Below, piece after piece: positions 53,892 to 62,792 of a stretch of 64,000 nt of DNA; positions within the stretch are counted from its first letter, which is position 1, and each line of letters opens with the position of its first letter. The notes beneath the pieces are model-generated. The model did no database searches. It worked only from the letters and a program-made list of their open reading frames with translations, and was not told the origin of the DNA. The stretch is from Marinobacter sp. 1-4A (lineage in GTDB: Bacteria > Pseudomonadota > Gammaproteobacteria > Pseudomonadales > Oleiphilaceae). A program made the translations under genes and the position numbers. The stretch covers positions 186,001 through 250,000 of the forward strand of contig NZ_VCGY01000004.1 in assembly GCF_016597725.1 (NCBI RefSeq). The letters run 5' to 3'.

Positions 53892-55253
53892 GTGTCTGAC
53901 AGCCTAGATTATGATCTGATCGTTATTGGTGCCGGTTCCGGTGGTGTGCGCCTTGCGCGTATGTCTGCCGGACGCGGTGCTCGGGTAGCGGTAGTTGAAT
54001 CCCGCTATCTTGGCGGTACCTGCGTTAACGTGGGTTGCGTACCCAAAAAACTGTTTGTTTACGGGGCGCATGTTCGCGACGAGTTAGAAGATGCCGCAGG
54101 TTATGGCTGGAACCTTCCGATGGACAGTGTCAGCTTCGACTGGCCCACGCTTGTCGCCAACAAAAATACCGAAATAGAGCGGCTCAATGGCATTTATGGC
54201 CGTCTGCTTGAGAACGCAGGCGTTACCATCATTGAAGGTACCGCCTCCATAAAAGATCCGAATACGGTTGTTGTGGGCGATAAAGAATACACAACCAAAC
54301 ACATAACAGTCGCGACGGGTAGCTGGCCAGTTGTACCAGACATTCCGGGTAAAGACTGTATTCTCACATCGAACGAGATGTTCTATTTACCTCAACTGCC
54401 CAAGCAGGCAGTAGTCTGGGGTGGCGGCTATATTGCTGTGGAATTTGCCGGAATCTTGGCGGGTCTTGGGGTGGAGACCACCCTGTTGTACCGGGGCGAC
54501 CTATTCCTTCGCGGCTTCGACGAGGACGTGCGCCGCTTTACCGAACAAGAAATGCGCAAGAAAGGCGTGCGTCTTGAATTTGGCGTAACGATTGAGTCTG
54601 TGGAGCCAGAAAACTCGCACTACCGGGTCAAGCTTAGCAATGGCGATACTATGGAGACCGGGCTAGTGATGGCTGCGACAGGCAGAAGAGCCTTGGTCGA
54701 TGGCCTTGGTCTGGCCGAGTTGGGTATAGAGCTGAATGCTTCCGGCCATGTGGTGGTGGATGATTATTTCCAGACCTCAGTACCTTCGGTAACCGCCCTT
54801 GGCGATGTGATCGGTACGCCACAACTGACGCCAGTGGCATTGGCACAGGCTATGGTGCTGTCGCGCAGAATGTTCGGAGATGGCGAGGGCGAGATGGACT
54901 ACACTGCGATTCCAACGGCGGTTTTTTGCCAACCGAACATCGGTACCGTGGGTCTAACGGAAGAAGAGGCTCGGGAAGCAGGGCACACCTTGAGAATCTA
55001 TCGTTCGGAATTCCGGCCCATGAAATACGTGCTTAGTGGCCGCGATGAACGCTGCCTAATGAAGCTTGTGGTTGATGACACAACAGACAAGGTTCTTGGT
55101 GCACACATGGTTGGGCCGGATGCCGGTGAAATCACTCAAGGGCTTGCTGTGGCTATCAAAGCTGGCGCAACCAAAGCCCAATTCGATTCCACCATGGGCA
55201 TACACCCCACATCTGCAGAAGAATTTGTCACCATGCGCGAGCCCGTGGCCTAA
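53892..55253 (+). CDS. gor: Glutathione-disulfide reductase
   Basis: A GTG start at 53892 with CAGGAG upstream gives 453 residues. The FAD motif IVIGAGSGGVRLARM, redox-active pair in GGTCVNVGCVPKKLF, NADPH motif GGGYIAVEFAGIL with Arg-containing downstream segment, TALGDV FAD motif and C-terminal HPTSAEE (catalytic His-Glu of the partner subunit) are those of glutathione reductase. It keeps glutathione reduced in the cytoplasm using NADPH. Confidence 0.94.
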   Translation: MSDSLDYDLIVIGAGSGGVRLARMSAGRGARVAVVESRYLGGTCVNVGCVPKKLFVYGAHVRDELEDAAGYGWNLPMDSVSFDWPTLVANKNTEIERLNGIYGRLLENAGVTIIEGTASIKDPNTVVVGDKEYTTKHITVATGSWPVVPDIPGKDCILTSNEMFYLPQLPKQAVVWGGGYIAVEFAGILAGLGVETTLLYRGDLFLRGFDEDVRRFTEQEMRKKGVRLEFGVTIESVEPENSHYRVKLSNGDTMETGLVMAATGRRALVDGLGLAELGIELNASGHVVVDDYFQTSVPSVTALGDVIGTPQLTPVALAQAMVLSRRMFGDGEGEMDYTAIPTAVFCQPNIGTVGLTEEEAREAGHTLRIYRSEFRPMKYVLSGRDERCLMKLVVDDTTDKVLGAHMVGPDAGEITQGLAVAIKAGATKAQFDSTMGIHPTSAEEFVTMREPVA

Positions 55254-55261
55254 GACGCACC

Positions 55262-55284
55262 TGAGCCCAAGGAAGGGCTCATTT
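55262..55284 (+). terminator. Terminator after gor
   Basis: A perfect 7-bp stem (TGAGCCC at 55262-55268, GGGCTCA at 55275-55281) closes an AAGGAA loop and is followed by TTT. It lies nine bases past the gor stop and touches the stop of the convergent kinase gene, so it may act on both transcripts. The T-run is short. Confidence 0.6.
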
Positions 55285-57229
55285 AAGATAGCTCTACCCA
55301 CCGACTTAGAACTTCCCGCAGCCCCTCTTTCCTAACAGGCTTTGATAAGTAGTCATCCATACCACTCTCAAGGCAGCTTTTCTTTGTCTCTGGCAATACG
55401 TCAGCTGTAAGGGCTACGATAGGCGTTCTGCCAAGGCCGCTGGCCGCCTCCCACTCTCTGATATGACGTGCTGTTTCATAGCCATCCATAACGGGCATTT
55501 GGCAATCCATAAGAATGACATCAAATGCCGGGTGGCTTGATTGTATTTGCTCCAACGCCTCTCTGCCGTTTACCACTGCTTCTGTTTGAAAACCAAGACG
55601 GTTAAGGAGTGCTACGGCAACACGTTGGTTCACCAAATTGTCCTCTACCACCAAAGCGCGCTTGGAAAGCGGTAGCTCAGCCTGTAATGCCGGTGCTTCG
55701 GTAATTCTTGGGTTTTTGGCTTGCGGTGCAAGCTCCAAAGGCAGCTCAAACCGGAACGACGAACCCTTTCCGGGATTCGTTTCAACCTGAATATGCCCGC
55801 CGAGAAGCTCAACCAGACGCTGAACCAGAGATAACCCTAAACCAGTACCACCGAACCCGCGGTTGTCGCCAGCATCAAGCTGTTCAAACGAATTGAAGAT
55901 GTCTGGAACCCGGCCGTGGGGAATGCCACTGCCTGAATCGCTAACCGAGCAGTTGATGATGATGCAGCCATCTTCAACACCAAAGCAGCCCAACTGAACG
56001 TTCACAAAGCCGTCGGTAGTAAACTTGATGGCGTTATCAAGCAGGCATGCAACAATCTGGCGAATCCGCGGTGCATCACCGTTTACCAGAGGAGTTTCAG
56101 GCCAGTCTCCGTAGAAATTCAGTGTCAGAGCCAAACCTTGCTCTTCCGCTACATGGCGGTAAGAGGCAACGCAGTTTGTAACAAGCGTGTGCAGGTTAAA
56201 AATCTGGTGTTCAAGCACCATCGCCCCGCTGTCCATACGGGAATAATCGAGAATATCGCTGATGACTGTTAGCAGGTCTTCTGTCGATTGACGGGCCGTC
56301 TGCAAGTAATCCCTCTGCCTTGGAGTCAGAGGCTCTTCCTGAGCCAGATCAATCATACCAAGTACACCGTTAAGCGGAGTGCGCAGTTCATGGCTCATGG
56401 TGGCCAAAAACTCTGATTTGGCATGGCTGGCGGTCTCTGCTTTTTCCCGCGCATGCTCTGACAGTGCCAATGTTTGATCTCGCGATGTCTGTAGTGACGC
56501 CAGATGTTCGCTTAACTCATTAAGCTGATGCTCGATGGCAATAATTTCGCGGGAATTCGGGCGCCCGTTTACCTTGGTGGCCCGATAATCGCCTGCAATA
56601 AGACGGCCGATTCGACCGGATAGCTGGTTAATAGGGGAGAGAATTGTGTTCAGTATATGGTTGATGACCAAAATGGTGAACAAGAGTAACGTCAACCCCA
56701 CTATGAGAGACGACCAGAGAATATCTTTGCGTCGAGCCTCTAGTGTTTTATCGCTCACACCTACCTGCACCGTACCCACTCGCAATGCGCTCGAGTTACT
56801 ACCGGGTACCGGCTCGAACCACAAAGTTTGACGATCGGTTGCAAACTCGAGTGGCTGTTGGAGTATCTCTGCCTGATAAATCTGGAATTCACTTGTATTC
56901 GCTAAGTCAGGTTTGCTGTCCGCAGGTGCAAACCCAATCTGTTCGCCAGCCACATCCGTTATGCGAATCCAGTCGGCTTTGCTGTAGCGGATCGATTGAG
57001 AAAGTATTTCCTGCAGTGCCAAAGTGTTACCAGAAACCACTGCATACTCAAGAGACGGAGCCAGGCTGTCTGCTAACAACTGGTTGCTGTCGGCCAGATC
57101 GCGCCTTGCATCTTCAAGCCGCGCAGAGGTAAAAAATCCCATGAGCGTTATAAACATCACCACTGCAGGCAATGCGCCCAGCAACAGAAGTTTTCGGGAT
57201 AGCGGCGTACCTATGGAGTTTTCACTCAT
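55283..57229 (-). CDS. Membrane hybrid sensor histidine kinase (HAMP-HisKA-HATPase-REC)
   Basis: ATG 57229 overlaps the upstream gene by eight bases; the longer frame has no support. Two membrane helices (about 12-33 and 172-195) flank a periplasmic sensor of the BarA/GacS-like CHASE8 type ([22 protein letters not shown]). HAMP (to about 245), HisKA with His280 in [10 protein letters not shown], HATPase ([20 protein letters not shown]) and a C-terminal receiver ([26 protein letters not shown]) follow. There is no HPt domain. It is the last gene of a TonB receptor/binding protein/kinase operon and probably senses the ligand bound by that protein. Confidence 0.9.
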   Translation of the reverse strand: MSENSIGTPLSRKLLLLGALPAVVMFITLMGFFTSARLEDARRDLADSNQLLADSLAPSLEYAVVSGNTLALQEILSQSIRYSKADWIRITDVAGEQIGFAPADSKPDLANTSEFQIYQAEILQQPLEFATDRQTLWFEPVPGSNSSALRVGTVQVGVSDKTLEARRKDILWSSLIVGLTLLLFTILVINHILNTILSPINQLSGRIGRLIAGDYRATKVNGRPNSREIIAIEHQLNELSEHLASLQTSRDQTLALSEHAREKAETASHAKSEFLATMSHELRTPLNGVLGMIDLAQEEPLTPRQRDYLQTARQSTEDLLTVISDILDYSRMDSGAMVLEHQIFNLHTLVTNCVASYRHVAEEQGLALTLNFYGDWPETPLVNGDAPRIRQIVACLLDNAIKFTTDGFVNVQLGCFGVEDGCIIINCSVSDSGSGIPHGRVPDIFNSFEQLDAGDNRGFGGTGLGLSLVQRLVELLGGHIQVETNPGKGSSFRFELPLELAPQAKNPRITEAPALQAELPLSKRALVVEDNLVNQRVAVALLNRLGFQTEAVVNGREALEQIQSSHPAFDVILMDCQMPVMDGYETARHIREWEAASGLGRTPIVALTADVLPETKKSCLESGMDDYLSKPVRKEGLREVLSRWVELS

Positions 57230-58208
57230 CGCCTTGCTCTCTTTGTTCTTGTAACCATTTCTCAACGGCCTGAGCAATCTGCTCGCGGGTATCCAACGGG
57301 ATGTTTAGGGAGCGGGCAACCTGCTCATTAATCTCAACCCGGGATTGTGACGGATAACCCGGTGGCGGGAAGGCACCGGTTTCGAAAAACGTTTTTAGGT
57401 AATCCGCAGCCATCTCGGCCATAGCGGGGAAAGGCGCATAGCCCGACGCAAGTGAGCCGGCCTTTACATAAGCTTGGCTCGGGCCTATGACAATTCTGTT
57501 TCTACGATAAGCGGTAAGCAACACGTGTTTTATGGTTCTTGGGTTGTATATTGCGTCGTCTGGTGCCGCCAATAGGAAGTCACCGTAACTTAATGCCCTG
57601 ATGAGCGTTGGGATAAGTTGTTTGTCGTCGTCCACTACGAACAACCGCGCTTCAAGCTTGTAAGCGGGGAGTTGATCAATAAGTGTATCGTAGAGTTCTG
57701 CGGTATCCGTGGTAGAAATCAGTGCGATGCGGGTGGCCTGCGGGAGAATTGCTTTCCCGATAAGCGCTTGCCTGAGCAGCGGGGCGCCGTGATAAACGCC
57801 CGAAACTTGTCCCGGGGAGCGGCGAACGAAGCCTTGTAGGAAATCGGGTTCGACCAGCAGGGCAAGCAGGGGCGCCTTGCGGTTAACCTGTCGTATACGG
57901 GAAAACGCACGGGGGCCCAAGGTAACGATTGGGCCATCCTGAGTTAGCGCGGCTTGTTCATCTGATATAAGAATCAGGTCGTTTTGACTTTCCAGATTCT
58001 GTTCGAGAAGTTTTTGAACATGCTGATCTAGCGCGACGTTACCCGAACCGGCTAGGTAAACAGGAGCGCGACCATTGCTCTGAGCAAATGCAGCCGGTGC
58101 AGCTACCAATATAGCCGCCATCGTCACAACGCACAGAATGGCCTTTGTAGTCAGCAATTTTTGCGCTGAGACAACCCTGTGCAATAAGGACAATGCTCGT
58201 TTTGCCAT
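57222..58208 (-). CDS. Periplasmic ABC-type substrate-binding protein (PF04392-like)
   Basis: The 328-residue protein has a signal peptide (hydrophobic part about 22-40, ending AFAQ). The body has the two-lobed fold of ABC_sub_bind proteins: LILISDEQAALTQ, VSGVYHGAPLLRQALIG, ATRIALISTTDTAELYDTLI, FLLAAPDDAIYNPRTIKHVLL and YAPFPAMAEMAADYL. No permease or ATPase gene is nearby. Sitting between a TonB receptor and a hybrid kinase, it more likely delivers a ligand signal to the kinase than feeds a transporter. The ligand is unknown. Confidence 0.8.
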   Translation of the reverse strand: MAKRALSLLHRVVSAQKLLTTKAILCVVTMAAILVAAPAAFAQSNGRAPVYLAGSGNVALDQHVQKLLEQNLESQNDLILISDEQAALTQDGPIVTLGPRAFSRIRQVNRKAPLLALLVEPDFLQGFVRRSPGQVSGVYHGAPLLRQALIGKAILPQATRIALISTTDTAELYDTLIDQLPAYKLEARLFVVDDDKQLIPTLIRALSYGDFLLAAPDDAIYNPRTIKHVLLTAYRRNRIVIGPSQAYVKAGSLASGYAPFPAMAEMAADYLKTFFETGAFPPPGYPSQSRVEINEQVARSLNIPLDTREQIAQAVEKWLQEQREQGDE

Positions 58209-58243
58209 ACCATCCCGGGTCTGAAATATTCCCTGATTAGCGA

Positions 58244-60442
58244 TCAGAAGCGGAGGCCCGCTTCAATGAAGAACTGGTTTTGGTCCGCGATGTTATTATC
58301 ACGGCTGATATCCGGCACCTTATTAATGTAATGTTGCATGGTTAATGCAAGTTCGGCCGAGTACCGCGGCTGGAAAATCCGCTTTGCTAGCCGGAAATCG
58401 ATGCGCTCGAACCGTGTATTACGGAATTTATCCGCCCAGTAATAGGCTGTAGAACCCTTTAGGCCGAAGGGCAGGTTCTGGATAAGTGCCAGACTGCCAG
58501 AGTGCCTTAACGAGAGGCGGCCAAGTAGGTTGACCGCGTACTCTTGTTGACCAATGTCGATATTGCCGTCCTCATCCACAATACCTGCGCCTGTGTACCA
58601 ATCGTCCTGATCAAGGTAACCGTAGCTGGCTCTGAAGGTGGTTCCGGGGAACTCAAGGGAAGCTTCAACCTCAAAACCTTTTTGATCGATACCCACGTTG
58701 TTATCAATCGTCCAATCATCAAACTGGATGACACCACTGATCATGTCGCGAAGCTTATCTTTGAACACCCGCACTTCCAGGTACAATTGACCTTGTTTCA
58801 TAGGAAACTGTCCGAAGTAACTGATTTCTCTGGAAACGATGGTTTCTTCTTCAAGTTCTTTACCTAGAGTTACGTAGGACGGATGCTCCCAAACCGCTGT
58901 ACTGTTAACCCGGTAGCCCTCATAAGCGGCATACTTTTCTGGGCTGACATTCCTCAGTGTATATCCATAATCCGGATCTTGCTCAAAACCATCGGGGGTT
59001 CGAACGGCCTTGGAGTAGACAAACCTCAGTGCGTGGTTATTATTGAGTGTGAAGTTTGCCGCAACGCGCGGCGAGAAGTAGCCTTCATCAGTTGTTGTAG
59101 TTCGCTCCCAGTTGCCCCCGGCATTCAATGTGAGCCAGTTAATAGGCGTGTATTCCACATTACCGAATACTCTGGATTGATAGTTATTACCGCGCCCGTT
59201 AAAAAAGGTTTCGGAGCGATAGGTGTCTTTGCGAAACCCCGCCCCTGTTACCAGCTTCAGATCATCGCTGATCAGCAATGTGTCCTGAAGCTCGAATTCT
59301 AGCCGCGAATCTTCGGAGTCTGCGTTTGTTTCTGCAATGAGCGGGATTCCTCCCGACTGGAAGCATAGGGGCCGGTTCGGTCTGTAATAGAGAGGCTCGC
59401 CATTCTCCAGACAAGCGACCGCGGACTCTGGAATAGATACTGGCCAGCGTTGCCTGCGGTCGTAATTTTCAAAGCTCGCTTGGAAGTGAAAAAAATGGCT
59501 TTGTGAGGTTGTGAAGTTCAGTTGAGTTTGTAGATAGTAATCCCGCACATCTATGTCTGGGTGGTCAGTTGCCTCTAGCTCACCGTTTTTATCAATATCT
59601 TGTTCATTCAGTCCATCAACAACACCAACACGGATATCCGCGTTAAAACCGGAATTGACCTTCCAGCGCGAGTCATAGTTGAAGGTGTTTATGTCGTGAC
59701 CATCGTGAAAGGGTAGGCGTCCATTGTTATCGAGTTGATAATCAAATCCACCAAATTTGCGCTTTTCATAGGCCAGACGCCAGTCGTAGCTGTCACTTAC
59801 ATCGCCAACCGAAGCAAAGGTGCGGATATAATCTCTGGAACCGCGAATAGCCCGAACCTCAACACCAGACGTATCTGCCGGGTTGCGAGTGATGATATTG
59901 ATGGTGCCCAAAAACGCGTTTATCCCGTACGCCGCCGAGTTTGGACCCCGGCTTACTTCTATCCGTTCGATGATCTCTAAGGGGACTGGCATGGTTTGCC
60001 AGTCCATATCTGATAGGGTGGCGCGGTGCGCAGTGCGGCCATCAACCAGAACCTGCATTCGTCGTTGCTCGTAATGCACGGTGCCGTGATAGGTCGTCAC
60101 GGGTGTGCTGCTGCCAACTTCGCCCACAACCATCCCTGGAACCAACCGAAACACTTCAACTAGGCTCATGATGCCGAGATCTCGGATCATTTCGCCTTCG
60201 ATAACCGTGGTTGTTCCGGGAACCCGCGTTTTCGGTTGTCGAAGCCGGGTTGTTGTAAGCACTTCCGGGATCTCGTCGTTGAAGCCATAAAAGCCCATTG
60301 GTTCGGGGCTGTCAGTAAGTGGCTGGGCGACTGCAAACACTGGGTTAAGGAAGGCGGAGGCTAGCAATACTGCTGTCACGCCATGGGCGATAGAAACCGC
60401 AGGAGGCTTTTGGGTGTTTTTATCGAAATTCGTAACGGGCAT
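58244..60442 (-). CDS. TonB-dependent receptor of a sensory operon
   Basis: A long N-terminal region with a hydrophobic signal (about 20-40) precedes a degenerate TonB box region (EIPEVLTTTRLRQPKTRVPG), a plug with MQVLVDGRTAHR and IERIEVSRGPNSAAYGINAFLGTINIITR, and a beta-barrel ending EAGLRF. It lacks the N-terminal signalling extension of FecA-type receptors. No Fur box is evident upstream. It lies 35 bases before the binding-protein gene and forms an operon with it and the kinase. The plug style recalls receptors for organic ligands rather than classical siderophores, but that is a guess. Confidence 0.87.
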   Translation of the reverse strand: MPVTNFDKNTQKPPAVSIAHGVTAVLLASAFLNPVFAVAQPLTDSPEPMGFYGFNDEIPEVLTTTRLRQPKTRVPGTTTVIEGEMIRDLGIMSLVEVFRLVPGMVVGEVGSSTPVTTYHGTVHYEQRRMQVLVDGRTAHRATLSDMDWQTMPVPLEIIERIEVSRGPNSAAYGINAFLGTINIITRNPADTSGVEVRAIRGSRDYIRTFASVGDVSDSYDWRLAYEKRKFGGFDYQLDNNGRLPFHDGHDINTFNYDSRWKVNSGFNADIRVGVVDGLNEQDIDKNGELEATDHPDIDVRDYYLQTQLNFTTSQSHFFHFQASFENYDRRQRWPVSIPESAVACLENGEPLYYRPNRPLCFQSGGIPLIAETNADSEDSRLEFELQDTLLISDDLKLVTGAGFRKDTYRSETFFNGRGNNYQSRVFGNVEYTPINWLTLNAGGNWERTTTTDEGYFSPRVAANFTLNNNHALRFVYSKAVRTPDGFEQDPDYGYTLRNVSPEKYAAYEGYRVNSTAVWEHPSYVTLGKELEEETIVSREISYFGQFPMKQGQLYLEVRVFKDKLRDMISGVIQFDDWTIDNNVGIDQKGFEVEASLEFPGTTFRASYGYLDQDDWYTGAGIVDEDGNIDIGQQEYAVNLLGRLSLRHSGSLALIQNLPFGLKGSTAYYWADKFRNTRFERIDFRLAKRIFQPRYSAELALTMQHYINKVPDISRDNNIADQNQFFIEAGLRF

Positions 60443-60574
60443 AGGTGTCGTTCTATAATCTGCCGAGTTAAAGGACGAAGCCTTGATTTTGTATTTTGTC
60501 GCTATCGTATTTGACTACACGCTGTTTGTCTCTCAAAAAACATAATGAATTGATAGGGTGGGAGTGAGCCTGAT

Positions 60575-61030
60575 ATGGATTCGAGCGAGGTTGATCGCGA
60601 GCTAGACGCCTCAGAAGGGCAAGTTGTCCGTGAGGTGATAATTCAGATCAAGGCACTACTGAATGATTCTGGCCGAAGTGGGGATGCAGGTATTTGGCGA
60701 GCCATACTCTGCGAACCGCCAGCGGATCAGATGCCATTACGGCGCGAAATCGGTCGGCAACTGGAACCACAGCTTCGGCCTATGGCCGAAAACGGAAGTT
60801 TTCCGCCCCCTGTTGTCGGGTTTCTAGCGGAGTGGTTTGACTGGCATAGTTTGCAGGAAATCGTGGCTCAGGAAGATGAACGTAGATACCCGGAGCCAGA
60901 CCCAGATCGGGATAGAGAACCTCGGGATGATGAAACCCCGCAAATGGTTAACTTTTGGCCAGCTGTAATTGGTTGGGTTATCGGGCTTGTGATACTTGCC
61001 ACACTGTTTGGTGGCATGGGCGGCGGCTAA
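60575..61030 (+). CDS. Small tail-anchored membrane protein of unknown function
   Basis: This 151-residue protein has a GGGAGTGAG site upstream. The N-terminal 80 residues are helical and acidic, a Pro/Asp/Arg-rich disordered stretch follows (about 108-125, with YPEPDPDRDREPRDDE), and one hydrophobic helix (about 128-147) ends in a GGMGGG tail. I recognise no family. It stands alone between a divergent receptor and the convergent BASS transporter gene. Confidence 0.65.
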   Translation: MDSSEVDRELDASEGQVVREVIIQIKALLNDSGRSGDAGIWRAILCEPPADQMPLRREIGRQLEPQLRPMAENGSFPPPVVGFLAEWFDWHSLQEIVAQEDERRYPEPDPDRDREPRDDETPQMVNFWPAVIGWVIGLVILATLFGGMGGG

Positions 61031-61043
61031 TGCCACCGCCTTG

Positions 61044-62036
61044 TCATTCCTTTTTGGCTTCGGCAATCTTTTCCCGGTATTTTTCAGCCAGTATGGCCCC
61101 TAAAATCACCTGCACTTGGTTGTAGCACATGATTGGCAAGACAATCATGCCGAACCCCGGGTGGCCTGAAAAAAGCACTTTTGCCATGGGCAACCCAGAC
61201 GCCAGACTCTTCTTGGAGCCACAGAAAACAACCGCCGCTTCATCCTCCAAGCTAAACCCGAATCGCCGCACCAAGAACCTCGCAAAAAACATAAACAAGG
61301 CCAGCAATCCTATGCAGAGCAGGATCGTTAGGACAATGGCTTTTACCGGGAGGTTTTGCCAAAGGCCGCTTTCCACAGAGTGTGAGAAGGCGGAGTAAAC
61401 GATCAACCAGATCACGCATTTATCGTAGCGCGCCATAAGGGATTCGTTGCGACCAAGAAATCCCCCCAGAATGGGCCGCATAGCATGGCCTACCGCGAAT
61501 GGCAGCAGCAGCTGCAACATAATATCTTTAAGTGCTTCGCCCACTGCAAAGTCGCCACTACCGGCAGAGCTCACGAGCAGTAACAGCAAGAACGGGGTGA
61601 GCATCATGCCAAACACGTTAGAGGCGGCAGCGCTGCAAATAGCAGCCGGAACGTTCCCGCGCGCCATAGCGGTGTAGGCAATAGATGAAGATACGGCGGA
61701 TGGCAGCACGCCCAAATACAGAAAGCCAAGCCCCAAATCGGAGGGCATCCAAGAAGGTGCAAAGCTGCTCACTCCGTTAATAGGCAGTACTACAAGAGGA
61801 AAAAAACCAAAAGTTAGAGCGGTTATAAGTATATGCAGCCTCCAATGGGAGGCGCCCGCAACGATTTGCTCACGGGACAGAGCTGCACCATGAAAGAAGA
61901 AGAGTAGGGCGACAGCCACTGTTCCCGCTGTCGCCAATAATTCTCCTGCGGTCCCCGTAGCAGGTAAAAACGAAGCCAGGGCGATGGCTCCGAGCAACAT
62001 GATGGTAAATGTGTCTGGTCTAAACTTCATGGTCAT
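61044..62036 (-). CDS. Bile acid:sodium symporter family protein, SLC10A7/YfeH-like
   Basis: The 330-residue protein has about ten membrane helices and the FCGSKKSLASGLPMAKVLF motif that marks the SLC10A7/YfeH branch of the BASS superfamily. The substrate is unknown; members move organic anions with sodium. Its ATG overlaps the stop of the GntR regulator gene by four bases (ATGA), so the regulator and transporter are co-expressed and probably functionally tied. Confidence 0.88.
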   Translation of the reverse strand: MTMKFRPDTFTIMLLGAIALASFLPATGTAGELLATAGTVAVALLFFFHGAALSREQIVAGASHWRLHILITALTFGFFPLVVLPINGVSSFAPSWMPSDLGLGFLYLGVLPSAVSSSIAYTAMARGNVPAAICSAAASNVFGMMLTPFLLLLLVSSAGSGDFAVGEALKDIMLQLLLPFAVGHAMRPILGGFLGRNESLMARYDKCVIWLIVYSAFSHSVESGLWQNLPVKAIVLTILLCIGLLALFMFFARFLVRRFGFSLEDEAAVVFCGSKKSLASGLPMAKVLFSGHPGFGMIVLPIMCYNQVQVILGAILAEKYREKIAEAKKE

Positions 62037-62710
62037 GAGCCTCTCTTTCGAAGAGCTTTGAGGCTGGGGGCAAGAAGGTCCCGGGCAAGTCTTTCAGCTT
62101 TCAATGAATCCTGACGTCGAACGGCGGCAAGAAGCAGTTCATGATCTTCCTGAGAGGGCTCGGGCAAGTCTGTGTCGTTTTCTGTGCGCTCAATGGTATG
62201 AGTAATGGCGTGGGAGAAGTAATCATACAGCTCTGCAAGCGCCGAGTTGTGGGACGCAGCTACCAGTGCATGATGAAAACGCTCATCATGGTGAATGCGT
62301 TCCGCGAGATTCGAATCGGCTTTGCCCCGTGCGTCGAGCGCTGCGGTCATAGCCCGAAGGTCTTGGTCACTGCGTCGTTGCGCCGCCAGTTTCGCCGCTT
62401 CGGTTTCCAGCATAATCCGCACTTCTAACTGGTCCGTGAGCTGAGTACGGGCGATGCGCTTAAGGGTTTCGCCTGCTTCTCTGGTTGCTCTCACGTAGGT
62501 GCCATCACCTTGTCGCGTTTCAAGCATGCCCACGTGCGCCAAAACCCGAACGGCTTCGCGCACTGTGTTACGGCTGACTCCGAGTGATTCTGATAACTCA
62601 GATTCAACAGGTAGCTTGTCGCCAACGGGCCATTGTTCGGTCTCTATGGCATGTCTCAAGCTTTCGATGGCGGTTTCAACCAGTGAGCCTTTTTGAATCT
62701 TTTTTAACAT
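62033..62710 (-). CDS. FadR-subfamily GntR transcriptional regulator (FCD domain)
   Basis: An N-terminal winged helix (GVSRNTVREAVRVLAHVGMLETRQGDGTYV) is followed by an all-helical FCD ligand-binding domain (about 85-215) with His residues (IHHDERFHHALVAAS, DHELLLAA) that bind a metal in such regulators. It is co-transcribed with the BASS transporter and probably represses it until an organic acid ligand binds. The upstream BVMO-type gene is on the same strand, 82 bases away. Confidence 0.9.
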   Translation of the reverse strand: MLKKIQKGSLVETAIESLRHAIETEQWPVGDKLPVESELSESLGVSRNTVREAVRVLAHVGMLETRQGDGTYVRATREAGETLKRIARTQLTDQLEVRIMLETEAAKLAAQRRSDQDLRAMTAALDARGKADSNLAERIHHDERFHHALVAASHNSALAELYDYFSHAITHTIERTENDTDLPEPSQEDHELLLAAVRRQDSLKAERLARDLLAPSLKALRKRGS

Positions 62711-62792
62711 GGGCCTATCATCCGCTTAACTGATCACCCAATCATCCTATGAATGTGGGTTGAAAGCAAATGCCTTGATCGAAAGCCCGGGA

